NCBI GenBank assembly: GCA_016712565.1
Contig: JADJQU010000008.1
Coordinates: 1 to 64,000 of the forward strand
DNA: 64,000 nucleotides
Reading direction: 5' to 3'
Source of the DNA: Planctomycetota bacterium
GTDB lineage: Bacteria; Planctomycetota; UBA1135; GCA-002686595
Each line of letters starts with the position of its first letter. The first letter of the stretch is position 1. Under the pieces are notes generated by a model. It worked only from the letters and a program-made list of their open reading frames with translations. It was not told where the DNA came from and searched no databases. Below, piece by piece: positions 1 to 9,659 of this stretch. Position numbers and translations under genes: made by a program.

Positions 1-22
1 GCTGGAGTCGACAACACGATCG

Positions 23-556
23 CTATTTGACGGCCTTGCCGAGGCTAGGCGGGCCTGTAGTTGCAGGCTGAAATGCAGTGTTCGTGGTTTCCTCCTCACA
101 TTGTAGCGCCTTCATGATTTGGTCGTTCTCCTCCGCGGTGAACGCTCCGTAGATCTGGAATCGGCCTGGGAGCTTCTCGCCGATGTTCGCCTTGAAGGCA
201 ATCCGGCCATCGACAAGCACGACCATCTCTCTGTCGATATTGGCCGCCGTGAATGCCTCGAATTGCGAGACATCCCGATCGTCCAGGGTTACGCCGACCG
301 CGGGGGATCCATGATGATCAAACCCCATTGTGCCTAACTCCACTCGACATCTCAGCAGCGGCTGTACCAGGCGAACCGGCGCCAAGGAGGCGTTCTCCTT
401 CCCGAAGAAGGGGTAGGACTTCCCAGTCAGCAGAGGGATCGGCTCATCCTCCGCGACAATGCCGAACTCGACCCACCTCTGCTCATGATCCGCGACGGGA
501 GACGAGCAGGCCAGGCAAAGGAGAAGCGTGGCGAGAGCCGCACGCAACGATTTCAT
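23..556 (-). CDS. Lipoprotein with SecD head (P1)-like domain
   Basis: Predicted 177-residue exported lipoprotein. Residues 1-17 form a short basic and hydrophobic signal ending in a lipobox (LLCLACSS). Residues 85-150 resemble the P1 head region of SecD/SecDF: a VGVTLDD strand, a helix (FEAFTAANIDR), the strand MVVLVDGRIAF and a closing FTAEEN helix start. In SecD this region lies outside the membrane next to six transmembrane helices, none of which are present here, so this is a detached head domain. I start at the ATG at 556, just before the signal peptide; longer upstream starts would add an arginine-rich, signal-less stretch. No translocase gene is nearby. The family resemblance is by eye and the function is unknown. 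Confidence 0.7.
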   Translation of the reverse strand: MKSLRAALATLLLCLACSSPVADHEQRWVEFGIVAEDEPIPLLTGKSYPFFGKENASLAPVRLVQPLLRCRVELGTMGFDHHGSPAVGVTLDDRDVSQFEAFTAANIDREMVVLVDGRIAFKANIGEKLPGRFQIYGAFTAEENDQIMKALQCEEETTNTAFQPATTGPPSLGKAVK

Positions 557-925
557 GACGTGCATCCTAGCAAATGGTTGGATCGGGCGAAGGAACCTGG
601 ACCCTCGACAGCAACCTTGGGAAGACTCCGCAACAACGACGAGGAGCGCGACCTGCGCCACGTCGCGATCGGCCGCAACAACTGGCAGCTCCTCGGCAGC
701 GAGAGGGGCGGGCAGGCGGCGTGCAGCATGTACTCGCTGGTGCTGTCCTCCAAGCATCGGCCACCCAAGCCAAGGACACGAGGGGGCTGCCCGAGCGGGC
801 CCTCCAACCGGAAGGCACTACGCAAACATCACAGAGGCAGCGTGCTCGGCGACAAGGTACGCCGTGCGCAACATCGATCGCGTCTCGCTAAGCTAGCCAC
901 AGTCCCGGCCAGTCGAGAGAAAACC
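557..925. other. Intergenic, divergent promoters expected
   Basis: Between two divergently transcribed small envelope genes. Open frames here are short, overlap one another on both strands and lack protein-like composition. I see no RNA gene, repeat or convincing terminator. The stretch is less GC-rich than most of the window. Confidence 0.5.
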
Positions 926-1576
926 ATGCCGAGCGCTCCCGCACTCACTGCACAGCACCCCCTCACGTTCTTCGTGTCCGTGGCCGCAGCGGTTTTCGCT
1001 GGCGTAGCGGGCGCGCTGTTCTTCGACCATTTGTTGCAGCCCGCGCAATCGCCGCTTCAGGTCGGAGATCCAGTGTCCATCGCACATGTTGATCCCGCAC
1101 TGGTCGAGGCCATGAGCACCCTCGCGGCGGAATTGCGCACGGGTCGGGTTGGAAATGTCGGATCGATTCCGCCGTCATCTGAAACCCAACGCACCTTGGC
1201 AACAGAAAGCGGCGAGAGCATCCTGGTGGAACTTGCTGCTGCCGTGCGAGAATTGCGAACCGCTCTTCGGCAGGATCACGGGAGCGTTACGCTCGCGACT
1301 TCGCCCGCTACCTCACTGCCCTACGGAGCAGCTCGCAAGCTTCTTCCTGATCTGCCGGAAGGCGAGTCGAATCGCTCACGCGCTTACACTCGCCATCACC
1401 TGCTCTGGACCGAGCAACAAGTCCTAGATCGCTACGGCCAGCCGGACATGGTCGGGAGGACGAGCTCTCAAGATCAGCGAGTGCGATGGAGTTACTGCGA
1501 CGGGCAGGACCAGGAACCGGGCTTCACCTTCGTGATGTATCAGGGTCGCGTAGAGCAGGTGCTTGCACGCTGGTGA
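926..1576 (+). CDS. Membrane-anchored hypothetical protein with SmpA-like C-terminus
   Basis: 216 residues. A single transmembrane segment spans about residues 13-34, followed by a polar, probably extracytoplasmic linker rich in Ala, Thr and Ser. The last 57 residues (QQVLDRYGQPD, then RVRWSYCDG, then FTFVMYQGRV) follow the helix, turn, beta-hairpin order of SmpA/BamE-like domains, which often sit on envelope proteins. That is a pattern match only. The ATG at 926 is chosen because it lies just before the hydrophobic segment; the frame stays open upstream but reads as arginine-rich, non-protein-like sequence. Codon use is less GC-biased than in genes after 2 kb. Confidence 0.6.
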   Translation: MPSAPALTAQHPLTFFVSVAAAVFAGVAGALFFDHLLQPAQSPLQVGDPVSIAHVDPALVEAMSTLAAELRTGRVGNVGSIPPSSETQRTLATESGESILVELAAAVRELRTALRQDHGSVTLATSPATSLPYGAARKLLPDLPEGESNRSRAYTRHHLLWTEQQVLDRYGQPDMVGRTSSQDQRVRWSYCDGQDQEPGFTFVMYQGRVEQVLARW

Positions 1577-2096
1577 TTGGAGATGAGCCTGCGCGCCGAA
1601 GGAGCAGCAAGCCGTGGCCGGTCTCCATTGAGGCGGTGTGATCATGACCATCGTGAGCGGGTCATACGGCTCTCAACTGGCCGCGCTACGAATGCAGCCG
1701 CCTATCCTCGTCATGCCGCTACTCGCCTATCGGCTTCCGCCGCGCCATGATCGGCGTATGGCATTACCGACCATGTTCCGAAGTGGGCACGCTGGTCAGT
1801 CGAGTGGCTCACTTGGACTGGAGAATTTTCTGGGCGCAGCGCGCGACGCATGGTGCTTGTCCGTACGAAAGCTCGCCAGGGCGATCCTGTCCCACCGGTT
1901 CGTGACGGGCACCGGGATTCAGGGCGACGGCGGCCTGATGTTCACGCTCGCCGTGGTCAGGCGGGTGGCGTCGTTCGCGGTGATCGGCGTAAGGCGCCCA
2001 GACTCCCATCCGCGGGCTTGAGGGACCGCGGAGGTTGCACCCGGGAGGACCGCGCCTGGGAGCGCCCCGGGCTGTCCGACACCGCGGCTCTCTCGC
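1577..2096. other. Intergenic, no gene recognised
   Basis: About 520 bases between a plus-strand and a minus-strand gene end. A frame at 1638-2021 is open, but its translation has no domain or secretory features and unnatural composition. I see no RNA gene, repeat or strong terminator. Base composition changes here from moderately GC-rich to very GC-rich. Confidence 0.5.
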
Positions 2097-3392
2097 TCAG
2101 TCCTTGCGCGGCTCGGTGCCGCCCGGCGGAGGGCCGCCTCCGTCGCGCGGGCGGTCGCGGCGCCGGCCGCCACCCCATTCGTGGCGCGGGTCGCCGGCGA
2201 TGTCGCGCAGGGCTTCGAAGTAGGCGCGGCCCTCCAGGGTCCCGAGCAGGGTCAGCTCCTCGGCGGTCAATCCCGGCTGGGCGCGCAGAACTTCGTCGAC
2301 CCGGGCGCGGATGCGTCGGCCGATTTCCTGCGCGCGGTATTCACGGGTCTCGGCGGCGAGTTCGACGATCCACTCCTTGTCGGGCCGCAGGGCTCGGAAC
2401 ACCTGGTCCTGGGCGGCCTGGGAGATGCGGCCTTCCTTGCGCGGCGGCGGACCGTCCTCGCCTCGGCGGGCGCCCGGTCGACCGCGGTGGTCCAAGGGAC
2501 CGAAGCCCTCGGGCCCGTCGCCCGAATGCCGACCCTCGGGGGGCGGCGGACCGCCCGGGCCGCCCGGGCCTCCCAAACCGTCTGGACCGGGCCCACGGCC
2601 GGGACGAGCGCGGAATTCGCCGCGATGCTCGGGATCGCCGCGTCCCTGCCCGCCTGCGCCCGGACCTCCCAGGCCGTGCTTGCCGAGGCGCTCCAGGCAT
2701 TCTCCGGGGGGCATCTTGAGCCAGCGTTCGAACTCCTCCGGCGCGACACCCGGGGGCGGGCCGCGGCGACGCATGGCGCGACGGCCCAGCTCGAAGAGCT
2801 CGGCGTGCTTCTGCTCCGGCGGCAGGGCGCGGATGCGCTCGAGCTCCTCGGGTGCGAGCTCCAACTCGCGCCCCAGGTGGGCCAGGGCCCGCTCCGACGC
2901 CTGCTCGCGCCAGGGCGCGCGCGGGTCGCTGAGCAGCTCGGCGCGGCGCGCGGGAGTGGCGCCCTCGAGCTGGCTCAGAACCTCGGGCGGCAGCTTCTGG
3001 CGCAGACGTTCGGCCCGTTCGCCGATGGCGCTGCCGACGTACTCCCGCAGCACCTCGCGCCGCTCCTCGGGAGCCAGCCGGGCCAGCTTGGCCCGCAGCT
3101 CGTCGGGAATGCGGGCCTCGATTTCACGGCGCACCTCGGCCATGCGCTCCAATTGAGTTCGCATGCGCTCGCGATCCGCCTCCGGAAGTCCGCGGTACTG
3201 CTCGTAGAGCCGCGCCACGCGCGCGCGTTCCTCGGGGGACATGCGCTGCCAGCGGCTGCGACCGGATTCCACGTGGACCGGGGCCGGGTCCTGGACGGGG
3301 GCCACGGGGGTGCGCCCCTCCTGGGCGAAGCCGACGCACGCGAGCAGGGCCGCGGCGGCGAGAGAGCGCAAAAGGAGCAGCGGGGTCTTCAT
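2097..3392 (-). CDS. Secreted Spy/CpxP-like helical protein (third gene of sigma operon)
   Basis: 431 residues with a signal peptide at about 1-23 (ending GFAQ). The body is almost all charged helix rich in Glu, Arg and Leu, with repeated MSPEERARV, LAPEERREV and LPPEQKHAEL units reminiscent of DUF3106, LTXXQ or Spy/CpxP periplasmic proteins, which bind misfolded proteins or metals. Residues about 245-330 are a Gly/Pro-rich linker; a further helical block follows. The start codon lies two bases after the stop of the anti-sigma gene, so the two are translationally coupled. Placement after an ECF sigma and its anti-sigma suggests a periplasmic sensor or effector of that system; this is inferred from order only. 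Confidence 0.7.
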   Translation of the reverse strand: MKTPLLLLRSLAAAALLACVGFAQEGRTPVAPVQDPAPVHVESGRSRWQRMSPEERARVARLYEQYRGLPEADRERMRTQLERMAEVRREIEARIPDELRAKLARLAPEERREVLREYVGSAIGERAERLRQKLPPEVLSQLEGATPARRAELLSDPRAPWREQASERALAHLGRELELAPEELERIRALPPEQKHAELFELGRRAMRRRGPPPGVAPEEFERWLKMPPGECLERLGKHGLGGPGAGGQGRGDPEHRGEFRARPGRGPGPDGLGGPGGPGGPPPPEGRHSGDGPEGFGPLDHRGRPGARRGEDGPPPRKEGRISQAAQDQVFRALRPDKEWIVELAAETREYRAQEIGRRIRARVDEVLRAQPGLTAEELTLLGTLEGRAYFEALRDIAGDPRHEWGGGRRRDRPRDGGGPPPGGTEPRKD

Positions 3393-3394
3393 GG

Positions 3395-4366
3395 TCAACC
3401 CTGGCTCACCGGGGCCCCTGGGACCGTCTCTCCGCCCGGAGCGTCGTCGCCCGCGGGGGTCGTCCCCTCGGCACCCGCGCCGTTCGAGCCCGCGGCCTCG
3501 AACTCCAGCAGGTACTCGTCGAGGGAATCCAAGGTGGCCAGCGTGGCGTCGAAGGCGCTGGTGACCCCGGGACCGGCCCCCGTGCCGGGCAGGCTCGAGC
3601 CAGAAGTGTCGGTGGACCCCGCGGCCCCCGCGAACAGGTCCCAGGCTTCGAGCATCTCCAGGGAGGCCAGCAGCTGCTCGTCCGGCTGGACGGTGCTCTC
3701 CTGGCCCTGGCCGGGGGTCGCCTGGGGGCCGGGGCCCCCCGCGGCGAGCTCCGGGGTCTCCGGCGAACGCGAAGCCTCGAGCCACTGCCTGCGCAGGGCC
3801 AGGAAACTCCATGTGGCGAGTGCCGCGATCGCGATTCCGGCGGCGAGCCGCAGCGGCAGCTTGCGGGCCGAGGTCGGCGCGGCCTGGGCCGCGGGCTTGC
3901 GCCGCGCGAGCGCGAGGTTCGCCAGGACGCGGCGCTCGAGTCCCTTGGGCACCTCGGCCGGGAGATGGTCGAGCAGGCGGTCGAGCCGTCGTTCCTGCTG
4001 AAGGCGCGCGAGAACGTTCTCGGCCAGCCGGGCCGGGGCGGGCTCGGGTCGGGAAAGCTCCAGCAGCCGGTCGAGGTCGACCCCCTGGCGCACGCCGTCG
4101 AGGCGCGAGAGCACTCGCTCGGCCAGGGCGCGCGGCAGGCGCGGCTCGGGCAGGGAGCGCAGCAGCTCGTCGAGGGCTTCTTCCTCGGCCAAGAGGTCGC
4201 GGCACTGGGCGCAGTGGATCACGTGGCCGTGCCAGGCGAGCGAGTCGGGCCCGTTCCCCAGCGTGCCGGGGACGCCCAGCAGGCCCGGACCACCACGGCG
4301 ACCCGCGGAGGGGCGTCGCAGCGCCTCGACCAGCCGCGCTCGGAATTCGATGCAATCGCGTGTCAT
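3395..4366 (-). CDS. Zinc-finger anti-sigma factor, membrane anchored
   Basis: 323 residues. The N-terminus has the ZAS anti-sigma signature H-x3-C-x2-C (H48, C52, C55 in HVIHCAQC). Next come leucine-rich helices, one transmembrane segment at about 171-191 (LRLAAGIAIAALATWSFLAL), and a low-complexity outer part rich in Gly, Ala and Pro. In this family the cytoplasmic zinc domain holds the cognate ECF sigma until an envelope signal releases it. The start overlaps the sigma stop as ATGA (4363-4366), so expression is coupled. The partner sigma is the gene immediately upstream. An N-terminal Gly/Arg-rich insert before the zinc motif is unusual. Confidence 0.82.
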   Translation of the reverse strand: MTRDCIEFRARLVEALRRPSAGRRGGPGLLGVPGTLGNGPDSLAWHGHVIHCAQCRDLLAEEEALDELLRSLPEPRLPRALAERVLSRLDGVRQGVDLDRLLELSRPEPAPARLAENVLARLQQERRLDRLLDHLPAEVPKGLERRVLANLALARRKPAAQAAPTSARKLPLRLAAGIAIAALATWSFLALRRQWLEASRSPETPELAAGGPGPQATPGQGQESTVQPDEQLLASLEMLEAWDLFAGAAGSTDTSGSSLPGTGAGPGVTSAFDATLATLDSLDEYLLEFEAAGSNGAGAEGTTPAGDDAPGGETVPGAPVSQG

Positions 4367-4965
4367 GCCAGCTCCCTCTCCAAGAACGGCTTGAGACGGG
4401 CGCGCAGGCTCTCTCGGGCCCGGTGCACCAGGGACTTGATCGCCTTCTCGCTGGAGCCCAGGACCACGGCGATTTCGGCGAACGAGAGTTCGTCGTACTT
4501 GGCCAGGATCAAGGCCATGCGCTGGGACTCCGGCAGGGCCGCGATGGCCTCCCGCACGGCGCGCACGACGTCGTCGGTCTCCAGCTCCCGGGACGGATCC
4601 GCCGACTCGGGGGCGGCGCCCAGGCGGGCGGCGTCCTCGGGCTCGCCGCCGGCGTCCTCGAATCCCCGGGGAGTGCGCTCCCGCTCGTTGTGGTTGACCG
4701 CCAGATTGAAGGCCACCCGATACAGATAGGTGGAGAAGCGCGCGGTGGGCGTGTAGCGCTCCCGGGAGCGCAGGACCCTCAGGAACACTTCCTGGACCAG
4801 GTCCTCACGCTCGGGCACGGGGCCCAGGAAGCGCGTGAACAGGGCGTAGACCTGCCCCGAATAGGTTTCCACGAGCCGGTCGAAGGCCGCTTCGGAGCCG
4901 GCCTGGAAGGCCAGCATCCAGCGCACGCCCGGGTCGCCGGCGTAGGACTCTGTGGTGGGCTCCAT
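4363..4965 (-). CDS. ECF RNA polymerase sigma factor
   Basis: 200 residues. Region 2 covers about 25-95 (FDRLVETYSGQVYALFTRFL, EREDLVQEVFLRVLR, FSTYLYRVAFNLAVN), and region 4 about 140-195 (LPESQRMALILAKYDELSFAEIA followed by the helix-turn-helix KAIKSLVHRARESL). Sigma-1 and sigma-3 regions are absent, as in the ECF group. The frame is open for 90 codons upstream, but that extension is Cys/Gly/Pro-rich and runs into the signal peptidase gene, so I use the ATG at 4965. It heads a three-gene operon with its zinc anti-sigma and a Spy-like exported protein, the usual layout of an envelope-stress regulon. Confidence 0.88.
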   Translation of the reverse strand: MEPTTESYAGDPGVRWMLAFQAGSEAAFDRLVETYSGQVYALFTRFLGPVPEREDLVQEVFLRVLRSRERYTPTARFSTYLYRVAFNLAVNHNERERTPRGFEDAGGEPEDAARLGAAPESADPSRELETDDVVRAVREAIAALPESQRMALILAKYDELSFAEIAVVLGSSEKAIKSLVHRARESLRARLKPFLERELA

Positions 4966-5077
4966 GATCTGCCGTGGGCTGTAACCCCCCCGGAGTCGGA
5001 GAGTTCTGGGCCCTATGGGCATCTTGGATGGCTCCTGCGGCCGCGCCAGAGCCTGGCCGCAATTGCATAAACGACTG

Positions 5078-6229
5078 TCAGTCAACAGGTTGTGCAGTTC
5101 TTGGCTGCCGCAACCCGCCCAATTTCCGCGCCGCGGAACGGGGCCAGAGCACCCGCGTGGCCCGGCCGATGAGCTCCCCCATCCGCACGGGGCCGATCCA
5201 GCGACTGTCGTGGGAGTTGGCCGAGTTGTCCCCAAGCACGAAGATCTCGTCGGGCCCGAGCGCCACGGGCGAGCCGGTCCCCAGGGGACCGTCCGCCGTG
5301 TAATAGAGGTCGCGGAGAACCGCCAGGCGCGAGAAGTGGACCTTCAGGCCCGCCGCGGCCAGGTGCACGCGGGGCTCCAGGTGCCTGTCCAGGTCATCGA
5401 CCACGCCCTCCCGCGGCGTGTTGGCGTCGTAGTTCACCAGGGTCTCAACGGCTCCGACCAGGGCGGAAACGTGGTTGTCCACGTTCTCCAGGGCGAAGCC
5501 GAGGGCGCCGGCCGCCGGAGGCAGGTCCCCCTCGTCCAGAACCTCGGGTTGGGCCGTCCCCGCGCGGCGCAGGAGCCGCCACCGCCGGGCCGCGGATTCC
5601 GTCACCTCCAGCTCCAGCTCGAAGGCGTCCGCCTCCTCGGTCAGGCGCACGGTCAGCTTGCCCGAGCCCTCGAAGGAGAGCTCCCCCTCGAGGCGCAGGT
5701 CGTTGACCGGGTGGGTCCCCTCCCGACGGATGCCGTCCGCGCCGATCCAGTCGTCCCGCGCCGGACGACCGTAGACCAGGTCGATCCGGCGGCCCGAGGC
5801 ATCCACGCCATGGCCCGGCGGGGCCAGGGGTTCTGGGCTGGCCGTGAACCCGCTGGAGAGGGGCTCCTGGTCGCTGTCGAACAGGAGGACCGGCTCCGGG
5901 CGGGGCACGTCCGCCGCGAGGCGCTTGCCCTCGATCAGCAGGTCGCCCCCCGAGAGGAGGATCGACTCGCTGGGCAGTCCCGCGGCGCGCTTGACCACGG
6001 CCCCCGCGTCCGGGGAGGGGAACACCACCAGGTCGAAGCGCCCGGGCCGGAAACCGCGCTCGAAGCGCACGAAGACCCGTTCGGGGGTGGCGTGCAGGGT
6101 CGGCTCCATGGAGGTGCTGTCCACCCGATAGACGTCGCCCACGAAGCTGCGCAGGAGCGTCAGGACGAGCAGCCCCAGCAGCAGGCCCAACAGGAGGCGT
6201 TTCAGGAACAGGGAGGAGGTCCTAGCCAC
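5078..6229 (-). CDS. lepB: Signal peptidase I with large insertion
   Basis: About 383 residues. It cleaves signal peptides at the outer face of the membrane with a Ser/Lys dyad. A transmembrane helix spans about 11-30; the catalytic serine is S40 (DSTSMEPTL), the general base is K80 (GAVVKRAAGLPSE), and the box E motif GDNSANSHDSR begins at about 333. Between the lysine box and box E is an insertion of roughly 220 residues, much longer than in E. coli-type enzymes, with a beta-rich, acidic character. No ATG precedes the membrane segment; the best start is the GTG at 6229. A TATGCT box lies 27 bases upstream. It is divergent from a Ser/Thr kinase. Confidence 0.85.
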   Translation of the reverse strand: MARTSSLFLKRLLLGLLLGLLVLTLLRSFVGDVYRVDSTSMEPTLHATPERVFVRFERGFRPGRFDLVVFPSPDAGAVVKRAAGLPSESILLSGGDLLIEGKRLAADVPRPEPVLLFDSDQEPLSSGFTASPEPLAPPGHGVDASGRRIDLVYGRPARDDWIGADGIRREGTHPVNDLRLEGELSFEGSGKLTVRLTEEADAFELELEVTESAARRWRLLRRAGTAQPEVLDEGDLPPAAGALGFALENVDNHVSALVGAVETLVNYDANTPREGVVDDLDRHLEPRVHLAAAGLKVHFSRLAVLRDLYYTADGPLGTGSPVALGPDEIFVLGDNSANSHDSRWIGPVRMGELIGRATRVLWPRSAARKLGGLRQPRTAQPVD

Positions 6230-6405
6230 GGCATGGGCCGCGGGGAGCGGCGCGGGAGCATACGGAATGGCCCCGAACCGGGGCGAGTTGCCCCCTTCCC
6301 GGCCAAGGGTGCCCCCGAACCAGCCGGTCTCCCGGCGCACCGGCGGGCCCCCGCGCCCCTCCCAGACCCTGGCCGCCCCGACTGCGCGGACTCGCGGTTC
6401 CCGGT

Positions 6406-6411
6406 TAGCCT
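6406..6411 (+). promoter_or_regulatory. -10-like box TAGCCT, leaderless start
   Basis: TAGCCT ends 7 bases before the ATG of the kinase at 6419, so transcription would begin at or next to the start codon. I see no Shine-Dalgarno sequence and no clear -35 box. Confidence 0.45.
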
Positions 6412-6418
6412 GTCGGGA

Positions 6419-7420
<1,002 letters not shown>

Positions 7421-7535
7421 GGCAGCGAGCCAAGCGCCGCGGCGGGCCTGCGATTCCTCACACGGGTCGAGGGGGATGGGGCGTATGGCGCGCCGAGGCG
7501 TCCCCCCGTCCCATCCTCCTTCCCCCCAAGTCGAC

Positions 7536-8459
7536 TCAGAGGTCTTGAATCGCGACGAGCTCCTCCCGGGCTCCGCTCGTGCCGCTGACCGCCAACACCA
7601 GACCGACTCCTGGCGCCCAGAACTTGCGTTCGAAATGGCCCGGCTCGAGCGGACTCCATTCCTCGGTCTCGAGGCAATGCTGGAACACCCCCGCCGGAAC
7701 GCTGACCGTGCGGTCGACACCGATCACGCGCGACATGTCTTCAGCCTCGCCCAGGAAGTACTCCTGGCGATGGGCTGCACCGGGGCTCGGCGCGGCGAGC
7801 ATCAGCACGCCGGGCTTGGCGCCCTCCACGTCGCTGCGCCAGGAGCCGTCGAGGCTCTCCAGCAGGCCATCCTCGCCGAAGTTCTGCGAAAGCTCGCCCA
7901 TGTACCAGACATCGCCGTTCGCGTGTTGTGCGTACCAGTCGAGGGTGTCTTCCTCGACCACGCCGTTGAAGGACGCCGTGTCGCGCACCTCGCGGCACTC
8001 GATCTCGTCGATGAGGCGTGTGACGTTCGTGGTCGTCACCTCGACGTGCTCGATGCCTTCCGGAGTCACCTTTTCGTAGACCAGCGTGCGGCCCACGACC
8101 AGCGGAAAGAACGTGCTGGTGATGTTGGCGCTGAAGTCCTCGGGTTCGATCTCCGGGTCGTAGGGCCCCTGGCCGATCAAGCTCAGGACGTCGAGGCGGG
8201 CGGCGAACTGCTCGTCGATCAGCTCGTACTCCTCCTCCAGTGCGTCCAGGGCCTCCGCGCGACATTCGTCCTGCGAGGTCTCCGTGTCGTTGAGGCACAC
8301 GGCGCGGGCGACGAGAAAGTCCTCCTGGGCCGCGAGTCGCGCGGCCTTGCGCTGCAGTTGGGCGGTGAGCTTGCCCTGGTTTTGGATCACCGCCGCGGCA
8401 GCTCCCAGCGATGCACATCCGACGGTCAGAATGAAAATGGTTCGAATCCAGGCTTGCAT
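7536..8459 (-). CDS. Exported protein, paralog 1 of the family linked to the two-component system
   Basis: 307 residues with a signal peptide and probable lipobox (ILTVGCASLG). It lacks a domain I can name. The region from about residue 105 onward aligns with its neighbour at 8614-9537 and, more weakly, with 11886-12623: FPLVVGRTLVYEKV, IDEIECREVRD, the aromatic strand GDVWYMGELSQNF, GSWRSDVEGAKPGVLM, a YFLGEAEDMSRV strand, VSVPAGVFQHC and WAPGVGLVL. This looks like one all-beta domain. A start at 8459 is supported by AAGGAAC upstream. It lies last in a minus-strand series of response regulator, kinase, paralog 2, paralog 1. Function unknown; an exported ligand-binding or sensing role is a guess. 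Confidence 0.72.
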   Translation of the reverse strand: MQAWIRTIFILTVGCASLGAAAAVIQNQGKLTAQLQRKAARLAAQEDFLVARAVCLNDTETSQDECRAEALDALEEEYELIDEQFAARLDVLSLIGQGPYDPEIEPEDFSANITSTFFPLVVGRTLVYEKVTPEGIEHVEVTTTNVTRLIDEIECREVRDTASFNGVVEEDTLDWYAQHANGDVWYMGELSQNFGEDGLLESLDGSWRSDVEGAKPGVLMLAAPSPGAAHRQEYFLGEAEDMSRVIGVDRTVSVPAGVFQHCLETEEWSPLEPGHFERKFWAPGVGLVLAVSGTSGAREELVAIQDL

Positions 8460-8550
8460 GATTTGGTTCCTTCTTGATTGGCGCGGCGAACACGTCGCCG
8501 CGAGTCTGGGAGCCAAACTAGGGCCGCTCGCCTGAAGCCTCCGTGAACGG

Positions 8551-8588
8551 GCGCGGCCCGCTCCCCGAACTTCGGGAGCGGGCCGCGC
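8551..8588 (-). terminator. Perfect 15-bp GC hairpin after paralog 2
   Basis: The arms 8551-8565 and 8574-8588 pair perfectly around an 8-base loop. It lies 26 bases past the stop of the gene at 8614. No U-tract follows, so it may be a terminator of the GC-stem type or an mRNA-end stabiliser ahead of paralog 1. Confidence 0.6.
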
Positions 8589-8613
8589 GGCAAGTTCGCC
8601 CGACGAGGGAGGC

Positions 8614-9537
8614 TCAGTCCCTGATCTCGACCAGTTCCGAGCGCTCGCCCGTGCGCGTGTCGATCTCCAGCACCATCCCGACGTTGGGCGCGATGAAGGT
8701 CAGCAGGTACTCGAACGGTTCCAGGGGGTCCCACTCGGCGATCACCACGCAGTGATGGAAGGTCCCCGCGGGCACGGTGACCGTCTCGTCGAGTCGCACG
8801 ACCTGCGCCACGTCCTCGGCGACGCCCAGCAGGAATTCCTGGCGGTACGCCGCGCCCAGCATGGGCGTCGCCGGCATCAGGACGCCCGGCATGGCTCCCT
8901 GGCTTCCATAGCGCCACGACCCATCGAGGCTGTCGAGGATCCCACCCTCGAACGACTGCGCCAGTTCTCCGAAATACCAGATCGAGCCGTCGGCGTGCTG
9001 GGCGACCCAGTTGTCCGTGTACTCCACGAGCACGCCGTCGATCGTTTCGCGCTCCTGGATCACCAGACACTCGATGCCGCCGATCTCCACGGTGCCCTCG
9101 GCCACGGAGGATTCGATGCGTTCCAGGCCTTCGTCCGTCTGCTTCTCACGCACGAGCACCCGGCCTGGTTCCAGCGGCAGGTAGACATTGTTCGCGTGGG
9201 TCGTGAAGTTCCCTGAAGCCACGTCCGGCGCATGGATCCCGTGGCCGAACATGGCGCAGGCGGTTTCCCGGGCCGTGAACACCTCGTCGGCCAGCTTCAA
9301 CGCCGCTCCTCGGTCTTTCCAGGCGTCGCGCAGGTCCGAGACATGGACGCCGCCCGCGTCGTGCAGGACTCGGGACACACGCAGCCAGTAGGCAGCCTCG
9401 GCGCGCTCCCTGGAGGCGAGCCGCAGTGCCGCGTTCGAGCGCTCGCAGGGACGTTGCCCCTGGGGCGCCAGCGCGGGGGCGGCGGATCCAGCCGTGCAGA
9501 GAATCGCGAGAACACCGGTGACGATCGAGTGCTTCAT
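8614..9537 (-). CDS. Exported protein, paralog 2 of the family linked to the two-component system
   Basis: 307 residues with a signal peptide (GSAAPALA cleavage region). It is the same family as the gene at 7536-8459, with the same length and clear colinear similarity: VYLPLEPGRVLVREKQ, IGGIECLVIQER, GSIWYFGELAQSF, LDSLDGSWRYG, PGVLMPATP, FLLGVAEDVAQV, VTVPAGTFHHC and IAPNVGMVLEI. The N-terminal 100 residues are helical and diverge more than the C-terminal beta domain, suggesting a variable input region on a conserved core. It sits directly downstream of the histidine kinase gene and is probably co-transcribed with it. Biochemical function unknown. Confidence 0.74.
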   Translation of the reverse strand: MKHSIVTGVLAILCTAGSAAPALAPQGQRPCERSNAALRLASRERAEAAYWLRVSRVLHDAGGVHVSDLRDAWKDRGAALKLADEVFTARETACAMFGHGIHAPDVASGNFTTHANNVYLPLEPGRVLVREKQTDEGLERIESSVAEGTVEIGGIECLVIQERETIDGVLVEYTDNWVAQHADGSIWYFGELAQSFEGGILDSLDGSWRYGSQGAMPGVLMPATPMLGAAYRQEFLLGVAEDVAQVVRLDETVTVPAGTFHHCVVIAEWDPLEPFEYLLTFIAPNVGMVLEIDTRTGERSELVEIRD

Positions 9538-9659
9538 GGATGCGACTTGGAGTCGAGGTGTGGGCTCGTCGGATGGGTCGTGCAGCGTTCCGGACCACCC
9601 TTGGACCGGGAGAGTGGCGCGACTCCCAGCCTACCCCCACAACCTGAACTGGAGATGAA

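Noticed and set aside
1638..2021. 127-codon plus-strand frame in the 1.6-2.1 kb gap
   Set aside because: No signal, domain or ribosome-binding site, and several competing frames; not enough for a gene.
4966..5235. 90-codon N-terminal extension of the ECF sigma factor
   Set aside because: Cys/Gly/Pro-rich, overlaps the signal peptidase gene and is not part of the ECF fold.
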